A DNA stretch of 38,995 nt, from assembly GCF_013166655.1 (NCBI RefSeq), contig NZ_JABKCA010000056.1, forward strand, positions 1 through 38,995, read 5' to 3'. Position 1 is the stretch's first letter, and every line of letters begins with the position of its first letter. Positions 6,841-16,378 of this stretch are shown here, piece by piece. The stretch is from Lentimicrobium sp. L6. GTDB lineage: Bacteria > Bacteroidota > Bacteroidia > Bacteroidales > UBA12170. Both the position numbers and the translations under genes were made by a program. Below the pieces are notes generated by a model that searched no databases, was not told where the DNA came from, and saw only the letters and a list, made by a program, of their open reading frames with translations.

Positions 6841-9800
6841 CTACTGATGAATAAGGATTTTTCTTCTCACTGATTTTTTGTCGGATATCAATTGAAACAC
6901 ATAGCTTCCATGGCTTAAAGATCCTGATGAAATACTTTGCAGACTTTCTGGACTCATTTTTTGGCTCAACACCACTTGTCCGGCCATATTGTAAATGAGA
7001 ACACTATGGAAATACTCCTCCGAATTATTATTGAAATAGATTTGATTTTGGGAGTGATAAATATTGAGGTCTAATTCTTCCATTTCTTCTACACTGGTAA
7101 TATCTTTAAAATGCAGAACAAATCTATCATTCTCTGATTCAGTTTCATAATAGAAGGAAAAGCTTGTTTCGTTTCCGAGACTGATAAACTCCTTGTTCTT
7201 TTTATCTTCTAAGGTGACATGAACAAACTCACTAAAGCTATTTTGCATATCGAAGAACAATTCATATTCTCCAGCCTCCTCTATTTTTAATCCTAAGGAA
7301 ACCAAATCAGTTTCTTTAATAGAGTTTAAAGTTTGAATGGCTTGATTTCCTCCATTTTGATTTTTAATAAAAACCTGTGGCAGGCTATTTCTTCCAAATA
7401 GTTTTCGAGCATCAAAAGCTTCATCAAAACCATTACTGGCTCCTTCTATAAACCTGATTATGGCTTCGTCGCTTTCATTGCCATTTATCAAATGAATTCG
7501 CATTTGATTTTCTATTTCCTCTTCTGATTTTAGAAATGTGGCTTCATTCACTTTTCTGATGTCATTATTATCAATCTGAAGAGATGGACTCACGCCTGTG
7601 GCCTCCACAAAAAATCCTTGCATGGCGGGAATGTATCGAGTTCCACCGTTCACCCCTGCCCCATTTACATAACTGGTATAGCTTCCTGTTTGAGGATTCC
7701 ATATATAAATAGCATTGGCCAAATTGGTTTTAGTCCAGTTGGCATCGTCCCAATCAATGGTAGATGGAAATGGATTTCCAACTAAATTATAAGCATCACC
7801 ATCATCGCTTAAAGAAATACTAAGCGGAGCAGATTGAGCCGTATTCAACTCCCCAGTGAACTCTATCTTCTGTCCACTAAAGCCTGAGGGAAGTTTAGCA
7901 GAATAGCCTTGCATGGTATTTAAGTCCTGGCTAAGACTGGTAAAAGGAACCCATAATTCTTGAGCGGTATTATAGGCATTCAAGTAAACTCCAGCAAAGA
8001 ATTCTGCTGTAGCATTTTTAATGGGGCTTGCTATATAATGCCAATCTTCTTTTGAAGGAATATAAGTTTCAACAATGATATTGGCATCTGCTTTGGAGTT
8101 ATACTCCACTGGACCATTGTCAATAAAACATGCCGAACCTGTGGCATCTGATCGTAATATTAGGTTAGCTCCAATGCTGGTGCTACCATTTACCGTAATA
8201 CATCGGCCTGCACTAATAGCCACTTGTCCGGCTCCAGCACCAATAATAAAGTCGCCATCTACTTCTACATCAAAATCAAATACAGGACTACCAGAAGAGA
8301 TACTAATTTCATGAATGACACCATCTCCTCCTACCATATCTTCATTGATCTGAGCATCTCCACCTATCCACATATCAGCATCTTCCTGTAAAATGACCTC
8401 AAATCCATTCACATCAAAAGAAGCAGTAAATAAAGCATATAAATCTTCTATTTCTAAGTTGGCTTGTAAAATGGTTGGGGCAGTTCTACTCACCCAAAAC
8501 GAGTTTAATAAACTTAAATCTGCAGGAATATATAGTTCATCATCATCTTTACCATTATCCTCGATCACTAAACTACATTCTCCACCATTAGCATGGGGAA
8601 ATAGCCTACCTTCCTCTTCTATAATTGGATTGTAAAGCGTTAACTGGCAACTTCCACTAAAACCTAAATATACATCACCATCTAATAAACTCAATTGTCC
8701 GTTAATGGTGATATAGGAGTCTAAGTAAACCTTTTCATTTCCTGGGATATCGATACTCAAATTATTTAATTGAGAAACATTTGTAGGCATAAAAAAGCTA
8801 CTCACTCTTTCACCAAATAAATGCAAACTAGAACTCTGACTAAAGATTATTTTTCTTTGGCTTCCATTGATTCGTTCACCGAGGCTTAGAATATTGCTTC
8901 CAACATTTAGTTTTTTAATGTTGTCATGATAAAACATACCACCAATAGTAACATCACCTTGCATATCAGAGTTTTCTCCACAATCGTAATGAAAAGTTCC
9001 TAAATAGGTTCCGGCAGCAATATCTTGTTGCCCACTTCCATCGAATAGTGAATTCCCTCCAATAGTTAAATGCAAAATATCATCATTTATCAATTGTCCA
9101 TGATTATTTAAATCTCCTAGAGCACTCAAATAACCCGTTCCGATGGTTAAGCTGGCACCTGCTTCTATGCTTAAATTTCTGGCTAAAGCAGTGGCTATAT
9201 TTATCTCAGGATAATTGGGAACTGCTTGAGGAATGTGCACATCTGTCAAGCTATTTGGAATATTATTGTCGAACCAGTTAAGAGGATCGAACCAATCGGA
9301 AGATACTACTCCTATCCAATTTCCATCGAAAACATCATTGGCCATAGAATAAAAATATGCTGTTCCATCATTAGGAGTATTTCGATCTGTTTTCCAAGCT
9401 CCAATAACCACATTATCTAAACTTAAACCTACTGCAAATCCAAATTCATCGCCAATGGCCATATCACTGGCCTGAACCTCTGCTTCATCCATAGCATTAT
9501 TATAATCATAGAAATATACTTTCCCTTTTGAAGCATCGAAACCTTTTGCACCAACAGCAATCATTTCATCATTCATGTCGATATCAAACCCAAAATAATC
9601 GCCTTCACTAGCATCTAATGCAAAGGTATAAACAGCATCATTCCAAATTCCTGCATCATTTTCAAAAATGGCTATCTTGCCCGAATGGTTACCATTTACA
9701 TTGGAGAAGGGTGCGCCAGCTGCAATTTTTCCATCATAAATGGCAACAGAATGTCCCATATCTGAATAATTCTCAGTAGCTGCTTCTATTAACATTTCAC

Positions 9801-10623
9801 CTTCCCAATCTAGGCCATTAAACTCATAAGCATAAACGGCACCATATTCTGTTCCTCCTTCTACTCCTCTATTTGGTGCCCCAATTGCTATAGTTGTTCC
9901 ATCAATATCCACATCATATCCAAAATTGTCGCCAGAACCAATGCTATTTGCTTGTTCAGAACCCCATCCATTATCGGCTATCAGCTTGGAATGTAATTCC
10001 CAAGCTCCTCCATTGTTTTTATAAGTATAGGCAGCACCAATATTGTTTCTATCATCCACTTCACCATTAATGGGATGTTCTTCGGTTGGGTCTCCAACAA
10101 CAGCCCAATTATCGGATATAGAAACCGACCAACCAAAGCTGTTTAAAACTGCAATTTCTGGAGCTAAAGCAGCTACTTTTATCCATAGCTCATCATTTGA
10201 ATCATACTCGTAGATAAAAGCCATTCCATCTGGGCCAATATTACCTTGCATATCAGAATCATAGGCATAAGCTCCAACTATAATATGATCTTCGTAAATA
10301 TCCACATCACAACCATAAAACAAGCCGATTGGAGAGGCCGGGTTGTTATCATAGGCGAAATAGCTGGGCTCATCGATATCTTGAAAGTGAGACCAGTTTC
10401 CATTATTGGCTTTTCTATAAATGGAAACCCTCCCCGCATTGGTATAGTCATGTCCTTGGAATTCACCCGTTTGATGCATATTACCCACCACTGCCCAATT
10501 ACCATGGCTTGCTACTGCATTGGCATATTGGTGCGTACCATCAAAGCTAAACTCATCAATTTGGGAGAAAGAAGAGATGGCTGCCAATAGGATTAAGATT
10601 AGAAATAGTAATTTTAGTTTCAT
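6841..10623 (-). CDS. Large T9SS-secreted protein with FG-GAP beta-propeller
   Basis: 1260 residues. The start is placed at 10623 because the signal peptide begins there (MKLKLLFLILILLAAISSFSQ). The frame stays open to 10764, but that extension is basic and unlike a leader. Residues about 22-430 hold FG-GAP/integrin-alpha-type propeller repeats (ANAVASHGNWAVVGN, YGCDVDIYEDHIIVGAYAYDSD, FGWSVSISDNWAVVGDP, FGYDVDIDGTTIAIGAP). From about 433 comes a module starting NWIGVVSSDWFDPLNW, then strand-rich repeats. A region with IASPIKNAT and GNPFPSTIDW follows near 900-950, then a T9SS C-terminal domain (about 1183-1260: VLIYNMAGQVVLSQ ... GSYVFQLISDKK). It is a surface-exposed protein without a visible catalytic motif. 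A -7 box (TACTTTTG, 10658-10651) and repeated words lie just upstream. Confidence 0.85.
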   Translation of the reverse strand: MKLKLLFLILILLAAISSFSQIDEFSFDGTHQYANAVASHGNWAVVGNMHQTGEFQGHDYTNAGRVSIYRKANNGNWSHFQDIDEPSYFAYDNNPASPIGLFYGCDVDIYEDHIIVGAYAYDSDMQGNIGPDGMAFIYEYDSNDELWIKVAALAPEIAVLNSFGWSVSISDNWAVVGDPTEEHPINGEVDDRNNIGAAYTYKNNGGAWELHSKLIADNGWGSEQANSIGSGDNFGYDVDIDGTTIAIGAPNRGVEGGTEYGAVYAYEFNGLDWEGEMLIEAATENYSDMGHSVAIYDGKIAAGAPFSNVNGNHSGKIAIFENDAGIWNDAVYTFALDASEGDYFGFDIDMNDEMIAVGAKGFDASKGKVYFYDYNNAMDEAEVQASDMAIGDEFGFAVGLSLDNVVIGAWKTDRNTPNDGTAYFYSMANDVFDGNWIGVVSSDWFDPLNWFDNNIPNSLTDVHIPQAVPNYPEINIATALARNLSIEAGASLTIGTGYLSALGDLNNHGQLINDDILHLTIGGNSLFDGSGQQDIAAGTYLGTFHYDCGENSDMQGDVTIGGMFYHDNIKKLNVGSNILSLGERINGSQRKIIFSQSSSLHLFGERVSSFFMPTNVSQLNNLSIDIPGNEKVYLDSYITINGQLSLLDGDVYLGFSGSCQLTLYNPIIEEEGRLFPHANGGECSLVIEDNGKDDDELYIPADLSLLNSFWVSRTAPTILQANLEIEDLYALFTASFDVNGFEVILQEDADMWIGGDAQINEDMVGGDGVIHEISISSGSPVFDFDVEVDGDFIIGAGAGQVAISAGRCITVNGSTSIGANLILRSDATGSACFIDNGPVEYNSKADANIIVETYIPSKEDWHYIASPIKNATAEFFAGVYLNAYNTAQELWVPFTSLSQDLNTMQGYSAKLPSGFSGQKIEFTGELNTAQSAPLSISLSDDGDAYNLVGNPFPSTIDWDDANWTKTNLANAIYIWNPQTGSYTSYVNGAGVNGGTRYIPAMQGFFVEATGVSPSLQIDNNDIRKVNEATFLKSEEEIENQMRIHLINGNESDEAIIRFIEGASNGFDEAFDARKLFGRNSLPQVFIKNQNGGNQAIQTLNSIKETDLVSLGLKIEEAGEYELFFDMQNSFSEFVHVTLEDKKNKEFISLGNETSFSFYYETESENDRFVLHFKDITSVEEMEELDLNIYHSQNQIYFNNNSEEYFHSVLIYNMAGQVVLSQKMSPESLQSISSGSLSHGSYVFQLISDKKSVRRKILIHQ

Positions 10624-10941
10624 TATTTTGGTTTTTAAGATTATTGGTGCCAAAAGTAAGTGGACTAGAATGCGATTAAAAGTCATAAAAAGTATTCGGT
10701 GGACTAGAATGATTATTCGGTAAACAACTGAATATGAGTATGGATAAATAAATAGAGTACTCATTTTAGAAATCTGTATTATTTCAAAATTCTTTAGAAA
10801 GTAGCAAACGGTCTGTATTGACCAGTAAGTGGTCAGATCTCATTAATATTCGGTCATTTTCTGACTTAAACATAGGTGTTTTAGGTAAAATGAATCATTT
10901 AAAAGTATATTAATGACTAGAAAAATAATTAGATTTGCCCT
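10624..10941. promoter_or_regulatory. Divergent, repeat-rich regulatory region
   Basis: This 318-base gap separates the minus-strand T9SS gene from the plus-strand kinase gene and holds no ORF. It contains GTGGACTAGAATG at 10660-10672 and 10699-10711 (39 bases apart), a third GACTAGAA at 10915-10922, AGTAAGTGG at 10655-10663 and 10824-10832, TATTCGGT at 10693, 10714 and 10847, and the dyad GACCA-GTAAG-TGGTC at 10820-10834. -7 boxes: TACTTTTG on the minus strand (10658-10651) and TAGATTTG on the plus strand (10930-10937). The second lies only four bases from the ATG, which would give a nearly leaderless message. Confidence 0.55.
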
Positions 10942-13257
10942 ATGAGATCTCCTATTTCCTTGTTTTTCATATTCTTGTTTTTCTTGTTTTTTCAACAGGA
11001 ATCATATTCCTATGAATCGAAAAAAGATAGTCTTATTGATTTGATAAACATTTCTCATCAAAAAGAGATAGCAAGTCTCTATCATCTCTTATCAAAGGAA
11101 GAACAAGTTCCTGATAGCATTAGAAAATATGCCATACTGGCCTTAAAATTTGCCAAATTAGAGCACCAAACTTATACCATGGCTGATGCCTACAAAAGCA
11201 TAGGCGCTTCATTTCATTTATCCTCCTCTTACCAAGAAGCATTAAGCTATTATGATTCGGCTTTGATGTTTTTCTCCAAAGAAAAACAAAGTAATGCCAT
11301 TGCAAGAACCTATAGTAACAAAGCTGGAATTTTCATCAAATTTTACTCCCTTGATTCGGCCATTTTCAATAATGAAAAATGTAAAGAATATGCAGAACGC
11401 TTAGAGGATGTTGATTTAGAAAGAATATACTTCAGTAGAAAAGCAAATATACTATCATTACAAGGAAATCATTTGCAGTCGATAGAGGTATTAAAGGAGA
11501 TGATAGAGAAGTACGAGATGAATCCCAACTCAAAATTCATCGCCCTAAAAGATATTGGAATTAACTATTTCAATTTGGGAAATATTGATTCTTCACTCTA
11601 TTATTATCAGTTGGCTAAGCAATCGGGAATTTCAGAATATCCAAAGAATAAAATCATTTTGCTCAATAATAAAGCCAATGCTTATATTTTTATTGGTGAC
11701 CATCAAAACTCTATAAAATGTTATCTTGAAGCCATTCGCATTGCCGATTCCATTGATTTTAAATATGGTTTAACCTTGATTAAAAGCAATCTGGCAAATT
11801 TATATTTTGAATGGGATAAATTTGATGAAGCCATATCCATTTACAAGGAAAGCCTAGACTTTTTAAAATCGAAAGGAATTTTAAGAAACTTGGCCACCAA
11901 TTATGTAAATATTGGCATCAGTTATAACTCTATTCATCAGCTAGATTCCTCCATAAAATATTTGAAAATGGCAAAAGAGGCTTGTATACAGACTGATGAC
12001 CAAGGATTATTGAGTACCGTTTATCATAATTTAGGTCGGATAAGCTTCTCCAAAGATCAATATCAGGAATCTATTTCCTTTTACGATCAAGCTCTTATTT
12101 CTAATCAACGTGATAATAATATCAATACCAAAGCCAATATTTATCACGATAAATCATTGTCATTGGCTAAGCTCAAACAATTTGCTAAAGCGCTGGTCTT
12201 AATAGATTCGGCTTCTATTATTTACAATAAAATTGAAAACTCACAGCAAGTAGTAGATGTGGAGCTTAGCAAAGCCATCATCCTTCAACAAAAGGGGAGC
12301 TTTAAACAGGCCAATGAACAATTATTGGTTTTTATGGATTTAAAAGATTCTGTTTTTAGCACCGAAAAATTTAAGCAAATCAGTGAGTTAGAAACCAAAT
12401 ATAATACCGCAGAAAAAGAAGCTCAAATACAAAAGCAAAATGCTCAACTGGTGGAGAATGAATTGGAAATTAATCAACAAAAAAACCGGGCTTTAACATA
12501 CGGAATCCTATTTACTGGAGCGGTTATCGTTTTATTAATTATCTCTATTTTCCTACTCAGAATCAGACAGAAACATCAACTGATTAAATCGAAATTAGAA
12601 CAAAATAGTAAAGAATTAGAAGGACGTTTACTGCGTTCTCAAATGAATCCTCATTTTATTTTTAATTCCCTCAATTCCATTCAAAGCTATATTACTTCTA
12701 ATGACCAATATCATGCTGAAATGTATCTTTCAAAGTTTGCTAAACTCATGCGTAGCATACTCGAAAATTCTCGTCATGCCTTTGTAAGTATGGATCAGGA
12801 TTTAGCTAATTTGATGATCTATCTAGAGCTAGAAGAATTAAGGTTCGAAGGCATCTTCACCTCAAATATTGACATTGAAGAAAACATCGATATAGAAAAC
12901 ACCTATATTCCACCCATGCTTATTCAGCCTTATATTGAAAATGCAATTATTCATGGATTGGTAAAAAATACTGGAAAGAAAGGTAAACTCTTGGTGAAAT
13001 TTGAAGTCATAAATGCTCAATCCATTAAATGCACCATTGAAGACAATGGTATTGGTAGAGAAAAAGCTATGGAGCTGAAATCTAGAGAGATGAAACCCTA
13101 TAAATCCTTAGGAATGCAAGTAACAAAGGAGAGGATGGAAGTGATATCAGAAATCAATCATGTGAATTTTGATGAGAAAATAATAGATTTAAAAGGAGAA
13201 GATGGAGTTGGACAAGGAACAAGAGTTGAGCTCATTATACCTTTTGAAAAAGATTAA
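10942..13257 (+). CDS. TPR-containing LytS-type sensor histidine kinase
   Basis: 771 residues. There is an N-terminal signal peptide (1-23), then a periplasmic array of tetratricopeptide repeats (about 40-470, e.g. AYKSIGASFHLSSSYQEALSYYDSAL). A coiled segment (480-515) leads to one membrane span (518-540). The cytoplasmic His_kinase domain has the phospho-accepting H571 in SQMNPHFIFNSLNSIQ. The ATPase domain has N667 in QPYIENAIIHG and the G1 motif DNGIG (701-705). This is the standard Bacteroidota LytS-like layout, where TPRs sense or scaffold a periplasmic signal. The response-regulator gene starts four bases after its stop. The pair is divergent from the T9SS/PID-CTERM-like operon, making that operon a likely target. 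The signal is unknown. Confidence 0.9.
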   Translation: MRSPISLFFIFLFFLFFQQESYSYESKKDSLIDLINISHQKEIASLYHLLSKEEQVPDSIRKYAILALKFAKLEHQTYTMADAYKSIGASFHLSSSYQEALSYYDSALMFFSKEKQSNAIARTYSNKAGIFIKFYSLDSAIFNNEKCKEYAERLEDVDLERIYFSRKANILSLQGNHLQSIEVLKEMIEKYEMNPNSKFIALKDIGINYFNLGNIDSSLYYYQLAKQSGISEYPKNKIILLNNKANAYIFIGDHQNSIKCYLEAIRIADSIDFKYGLTLIKSNLANLYFEWDKFDEAISIYKESLDFLKSKGILRNLATNYVNIGISYNSIHQLDSSIKYLKMAKEACIQTDDQGLLSTVYHNLGRISFSKDQYQESISFYDQALISNQRDNNINTKANIYHDKSLSLAKLKQFAKALVLIDSASIIYNKIENSQQVVDVELSKAIILQQKGSFKQANEQLLVFMDLKDSVFSTEKFKQISELETKYNTAEKEAQIQKQNAQLVENELEINQQKNRALTYGILFTGAVIVLLIISIFLLRIRQKHQLIKSKLEQNSKELEGRLLRSQMNPHFIFNSLNSIQSYITSNDQYHAEMYLSKFAKLMRSILENSRHAFVSMDQDLANLMIYLELEELRFEGIFTSNIDIEENIDIENTYIPPMLIQPYIENAIIHGLVKNTGKKGKLLVKFEVINAQSIKCTIEDNGIGREKAMELKSREMKPYKSLGMQVTKERMEVISEINHVNFDEKIIDLKGEDGVGQGTRVELIIPFEKD

Positions 13258-13261
13258 AACT

Positions 13262-13990
13262 ATGAAAGCACTAATTGTTGACGACGAAAATAAAAGCAGA
13301 AATACGCTCATGAAGTCTATTGAAAAATATGCTTCAGATATAGAAATTGTTGGAGATGCAGCCAGTGTTGTAGAGGCACTCAAAAAAATAAAAGAATTGC
13401 AACCCGATTTACTCTTCCTAGACGTTCATTTACCCGATGGCAGTGGTTTTGATATTTTAGAACTCCTCCCCAACTTACATTTCAAGATTATCTTTGTGTC
13501 TGCCTACGATAAATATGCCATTGATGCTTTTAAGTTTTCCGCCATAGATTATCTTCTAAAACCTGTGGAACCAGACCTTTTGGTACGTGCCATAGAGAAA
13601 TCAAAAAAGGAAGACAAACTACAAAGTATGGAAGGCAAATTAAACGTATTACTAAGCAATCGTCAGCATATTGAAAAGATAGCCTTACCAAGCTCCAATG
13701 GCTTAGAATTGGTGAAAGTAGACGATATCATCTACTGCCAGGCCGATAGTAATTATACCCTCTTTCATTTGTCTGATGGACAAAAAATACTAGTAAGTCG
13801 CAGTTTAAAAGAATACGATGAAATACTTAGTCCGCAAGGCTTTTATAGAATACACCAATCCTATCTCATCAAACTCAGTTATGTGAAAAAGTATATCAAA
13901 GGCGAAGGCGGAATAGTAATCTTAGAAAATGGCAAAGAATTGGATGTAAGCCGAAGGAGAAAAGAGGGTTTTCTTAAAGCTGTTAATTAG
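13262..13990 (+). CDS. LytTR-family response regulator
   Basis: 242 residues from the ATG at 13262. The frame is open 60 bases further upstream, but that would overlap the kinase gene and place residues before the receiver's first strand. The receiver domain (1-118) has the acidic pair D7/D8, phospho-acceptor D54 (LLFLDVHLP), S80 and K100 (YLLKP). The C-terminal LytTR DNA-binding domain (about 140-240) shows IIYCQADSNYTLFHLSDG and FYRIHQSYLIKLSYVKKY. LytTR proteins bind pairs of short direct repeats, and the upstream divergent region is full of such words. Four bases separate it from the kinase stop, so the two are co-translated partners. Confidence 0.9.
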   Translation: MKALIVDDENKSRNTLMKSIEKYASDIEIVGDAASVVEALKKIKELQPDLLFLDVHLPDGSGFDILELLPNLHFKIIFVSAYDKYAIDAFKFSAIDYLLKPVEPDLLVRAIEKSKKEDKLQSMEGKLNVLLSNRQHIEKIALPSSNGLELVKVDDIIYCQADSNYTLFHLSDGQKILVSRSLKEYDEILSPQGFYRIHQSYLIKLSYVKKYIKGEGGIVILENGKELDVSRRRKEGFLKAVN

Positions 13991-14000
13991 AGTGTTTCAT

Positions 14001-15734
14001 TCATTCATTGGGCCAAGAACCAAAGGCCTGTTTTTCAAATTTCATATCACCATCTTGGCCTTTATAAATATTAATCCAAGCTTGCCAGTTTTCATTATCT
14101 AAGTCGGGATAATCCAGACGGTAATGACTACAGCGACTTTCGGTTCTCATCAGAGAGGCTTTTAATTTCATTTCGGCACTAATAATCATATTAGCAGTTT
14201 CATGAGCTAGACGCAACTCATGTAAATCTGCTGCTCTTAGCATGGTCATGTGGTGATCACGCAATTCCTCTATATAGGCCAAAGCTGCTTTCATTAGGTT
14301 TTCTTTCTTAATATAAAGAATGAAGTTAGGCATCATTATACCCTGCAAAGTTTGGGTGACCCAAGCTGGACTATAACCCGATTCTCTTTTTAGAGGAGCC
14401 GTTATTTCATCATGTATCATTTGAATTTTGCTAAGCGATATGTTTTTATAATCTGCTTTTTCAGCATATAAAGCTGCCGCCTCTCCTGCAATGGCACCTT
14501 GTACCGCCGAACCAGCCAAAGAGGAGCCAATCTGTGTGTAAATAGCTCCTGCCATATAAGAACCAAGCGCATCACCTGCAGCATATAGTCCAGGAATATT
14601 CGATTCGCATTTGTCATTTATAGGTACTATACCTTCCGATTTATGTATGGCCAAACCTGCCGATGATCCTCCGACCATACTTCCTCCCATTCCAGGGGGA
14701 CCTCCTTTGCCTTTTTTACCATCACGAGGTGGTGGTCCATCCTTGGGTCTTTCTCTTTGCTTTTCATTTTGGTTAAAACCTACGGGACGATAAGGACCTC
14801 CAGAAATATCCATTTTATTCATATCACCAGGGTGACTCATTTTCAAAGGATTTCCATTTACATAGGCCAGATAGTTCATATCCATTCCTAAATCGTGGTG
14901 AATACTAACCGAAGTAGTTTCCGGTTTTTTATCAAACATACCTCTCCAGCCATCATAGCATGCTGCTGCATTTTTAGATTGTCCAGCATGACCATCGTTC
15001 CACTCTTTACCAGTAACCTTGGCGCCAATATGATAAGCCATGATGGTTCCATCATGGGTTAGGTCGTTTATAGGAAAACCATTGGGTTTAAAACCACCCG
15101 CACCGGTACAAAGAATAACACTTTTTGCATTGAAGAAGTATATTTTATTCTCGTCGATACTAAATCCTGCTGCACCAGCAATTTTGCCATTTTCTTTGAT
15201 AAGATGGCTTATTGTTACTCGCTCAATCACAGAGATTTCCCGATCTTGAAGAGGTTTGCTAAATGATTCATAATATAATGGCGAATTGAAGAAACCCCAT
15301 TCTCTGAGCTCCTTTACTCGTGCTTGTGAATGTTCAGCAACTTGACGGGTATAAACCGAATTATTAGTGCCTAAGGCTGATTTGCCCACCGACACAACAA
15401 ACTGGTCAATAGTATATTTTGATGTTTTGGCATCATATTCAAATATTCCTTTGGCAAATGGGGTTTGTCCTGAGGATCCTAAACGTCCTTTTGAAACCAT
15501 CATGGTTTTTGCACCTGCATCGTGTGATTTAACAGCTGCAAATAAGCCAGCCATTCCGCTACCAATAACTAGTACATCAACATGGTAGTTTTCGCTTTCC
15601 ATATCATTAGGTTGAATTTCTGCTTCATTTGCGGCCCAACCTGAGTTTATGCCCAATGAAGTGGACGCAGTGATACCCGCAGCAGCAGCTCCTAATACAG
15701 TAATAAATTCTTTACGTGATATTTTTTTAGACAT
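14001..15734 (-). CDS. FrdA/SdhA-like FAD flavoprotein with leader peptide
   Basis: 577 residues. The N-terminus SRKEFITVLGAAAAGITAS resembles a Tat leader with Arg-Lys in place of Arg-Arg, so export to the periplasm is plausible but not certain. The FAD-binding fold starts at 52 (VDVLVIGSGMAGLFAA, GSGMAG 58-63). A CTGAGG segment follows (209-214), then the second FAD motif PGLYAAGDALGSYMAG (381-396). The C-terminal ESRCSHYRLDYP (532-543) matches the conserved arginine region of the fumarate reductase/succinate dehydrogenase/AprA family. Residues about 323-355 are a low-complexity Pro/Gly/Lys/Arg insert not expected in the family. The start overlaps the membrane-subunit stop by eight bases (ATGTCTAA). 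The substrate is unknown; reduction of a fumarate-like acceptor is an inference. Confidence 0.85.
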   Translation of the reverse strand: MSKKISRKEFITVLGAAAAGITASTSLGINSGWAANEAEIQPNDMESENYHVDVLVIGSGMAGLFAAVKSHDAGAKTMMVSKGRLGSSGQTPFAKGIFEYDAKTSKYTIDQFVVSVGKSALGTNNSVYTRQVAEHSQARVKELREWGFFNSPLYYESFSKPLQDREISVIERVTISHLIKENGKIAGAAGFSIDENKIYFFNAKSVILCTGAGGFKPNGFPINDLTHDGTIMAYHIGAKVTGKEWNDGHAGQSKNAAACYDGWRGMFDKKPETTSVSIHHDLGMDMNYLAYVNGNPLKMSHPGDMNKMDISGGPYRPVGFNQNEKQRERPKDGPPPRDGKKGKGGPPGMGGSMVGGSSAGLAIHKSEGIVPINDKCESNIPGLYAAGDALGSYMAGAIYTQIGSSLAGSAVQGAIAGEAAALYAEKADYKNISLSKIQMIHDEITAPLKRESGYSPAWVTQTLQGIMMPNFILYIKKENLMKAALAYIEELRDHHMTMLRAADLHELRLAHETANMIISAEMKLKASLMRTESRCSHYRLDYPDLDNENWQAWINIYKGQDGDMKFEKQAFGSWPNE

Positions 15735-16377
15735 GGTTATTGTTTTTTTGTGATGTTGATTTGAAAAAGTATGTTTTCATTAATAGAATCATTGCAGATA
15801 GACTTAATAGGATAAAAAGCCAAGACATGGGTTTGTTCATATGTCTGCCCATGCTTAACACATGCAAGGATGCTGCTATTATAAATGCTATTGATAAATA
15901 GCCATGAATCATTCGCCATGTTAAATAAGTTAATCGAAGTTTATATCTGAATAGGGAAGTTAAACCAATGATAAGCATAAGGATCCAGGCTGTTAAGCCT
16001 AATAATAAACCTTGTTGGTTGATATTAGACAATAGCTCTAGGAAAGCACGATTCGGACTGATTCCTGCTTCAAAATAGCGAGGCAATACGATTAGAAATG
16101 GATGTAGGAGCAACACACTTACAAAAACATATCCTAATGCCTTATGCCACTTTATTACTTTCGCCATATGATGCTCCTTTAAAATAGGCTTATTAGCCCT
16201 AGATAAAAAGAATTGCATAAGCATCATAGAAAAAGCTAAAATGGTGACTAGGGATATGGCCTCTTTAAGAAGAGAACGCCTTGGAAAATCACCTAAGCTA
16301 TAAATAAGTATTGGTAAGACAATAAACACTGCAACTGCAGCTATCTGGTTGTATATTTTTATTCTGTTTTCCATCAT
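15727..16377 (-). CDS. Ferric-reductase-like bis-heme b membrane protein
   Basis: 216 residues from the ATG at 16377, one base after the ferredoxin stop; the next codon, 16374, is also ATG. A longer open frame reaches 16437 but would lie inside the ferredoxin gene. Six membrane spans are visible. Two spans carry histidine pairs 14 residues apart: H78 and H92 in WHKALGYVFVSVLLLHP, and H158 and H172 in IHGYLSIAFIIAASLHV. This arrangement is the signature of two stacked b hemes in the ferric reductase/NADPH oxidase superfamily. There is no flavin or NAD domain, so it should take electrons from a partner. The flanking genes, a ferredoxin and a flavoprotein, are the obvious partners. Confidence 0.85.
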   Translation of the reverse strand: MMENRIKIYNQIAAVAVFIVLPILIYSLGDFPRRSLLKEAISLVTILAFSMMLMQFFLSRANKPILKEHHMAKVIKWHKALGYVFVSVLLLHPFLIVLPRYFEAGISPNRAFLELLSNINQQGLLLGLTAWILMLIIGLTSLFRYKLRLTYLTWRMIHGYLSIAFIIAASLHVLSMGRHMNKPMSWLFILLSLSAMILLMKTYFFKSTSQKNNNHV

Positions 16378-16378
16378 T

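Noticed and set aside
10624-10764. N-terminal extension of the 1260-residue T9SS protein up to 10764
   Set aside because: The extension is basic and not a leader, and a standard signal peptide begins at the ATG at 10623. A -7 box (10658-10651) lies inside the extension.
13202-13261. Longer start for the LytTR regulator inside the kinase gene
   Set aside because: The receiver domain starts MKALIVDDE at 13262, four bases after the kinase stop. The extra 20 residues match nothing in the family.
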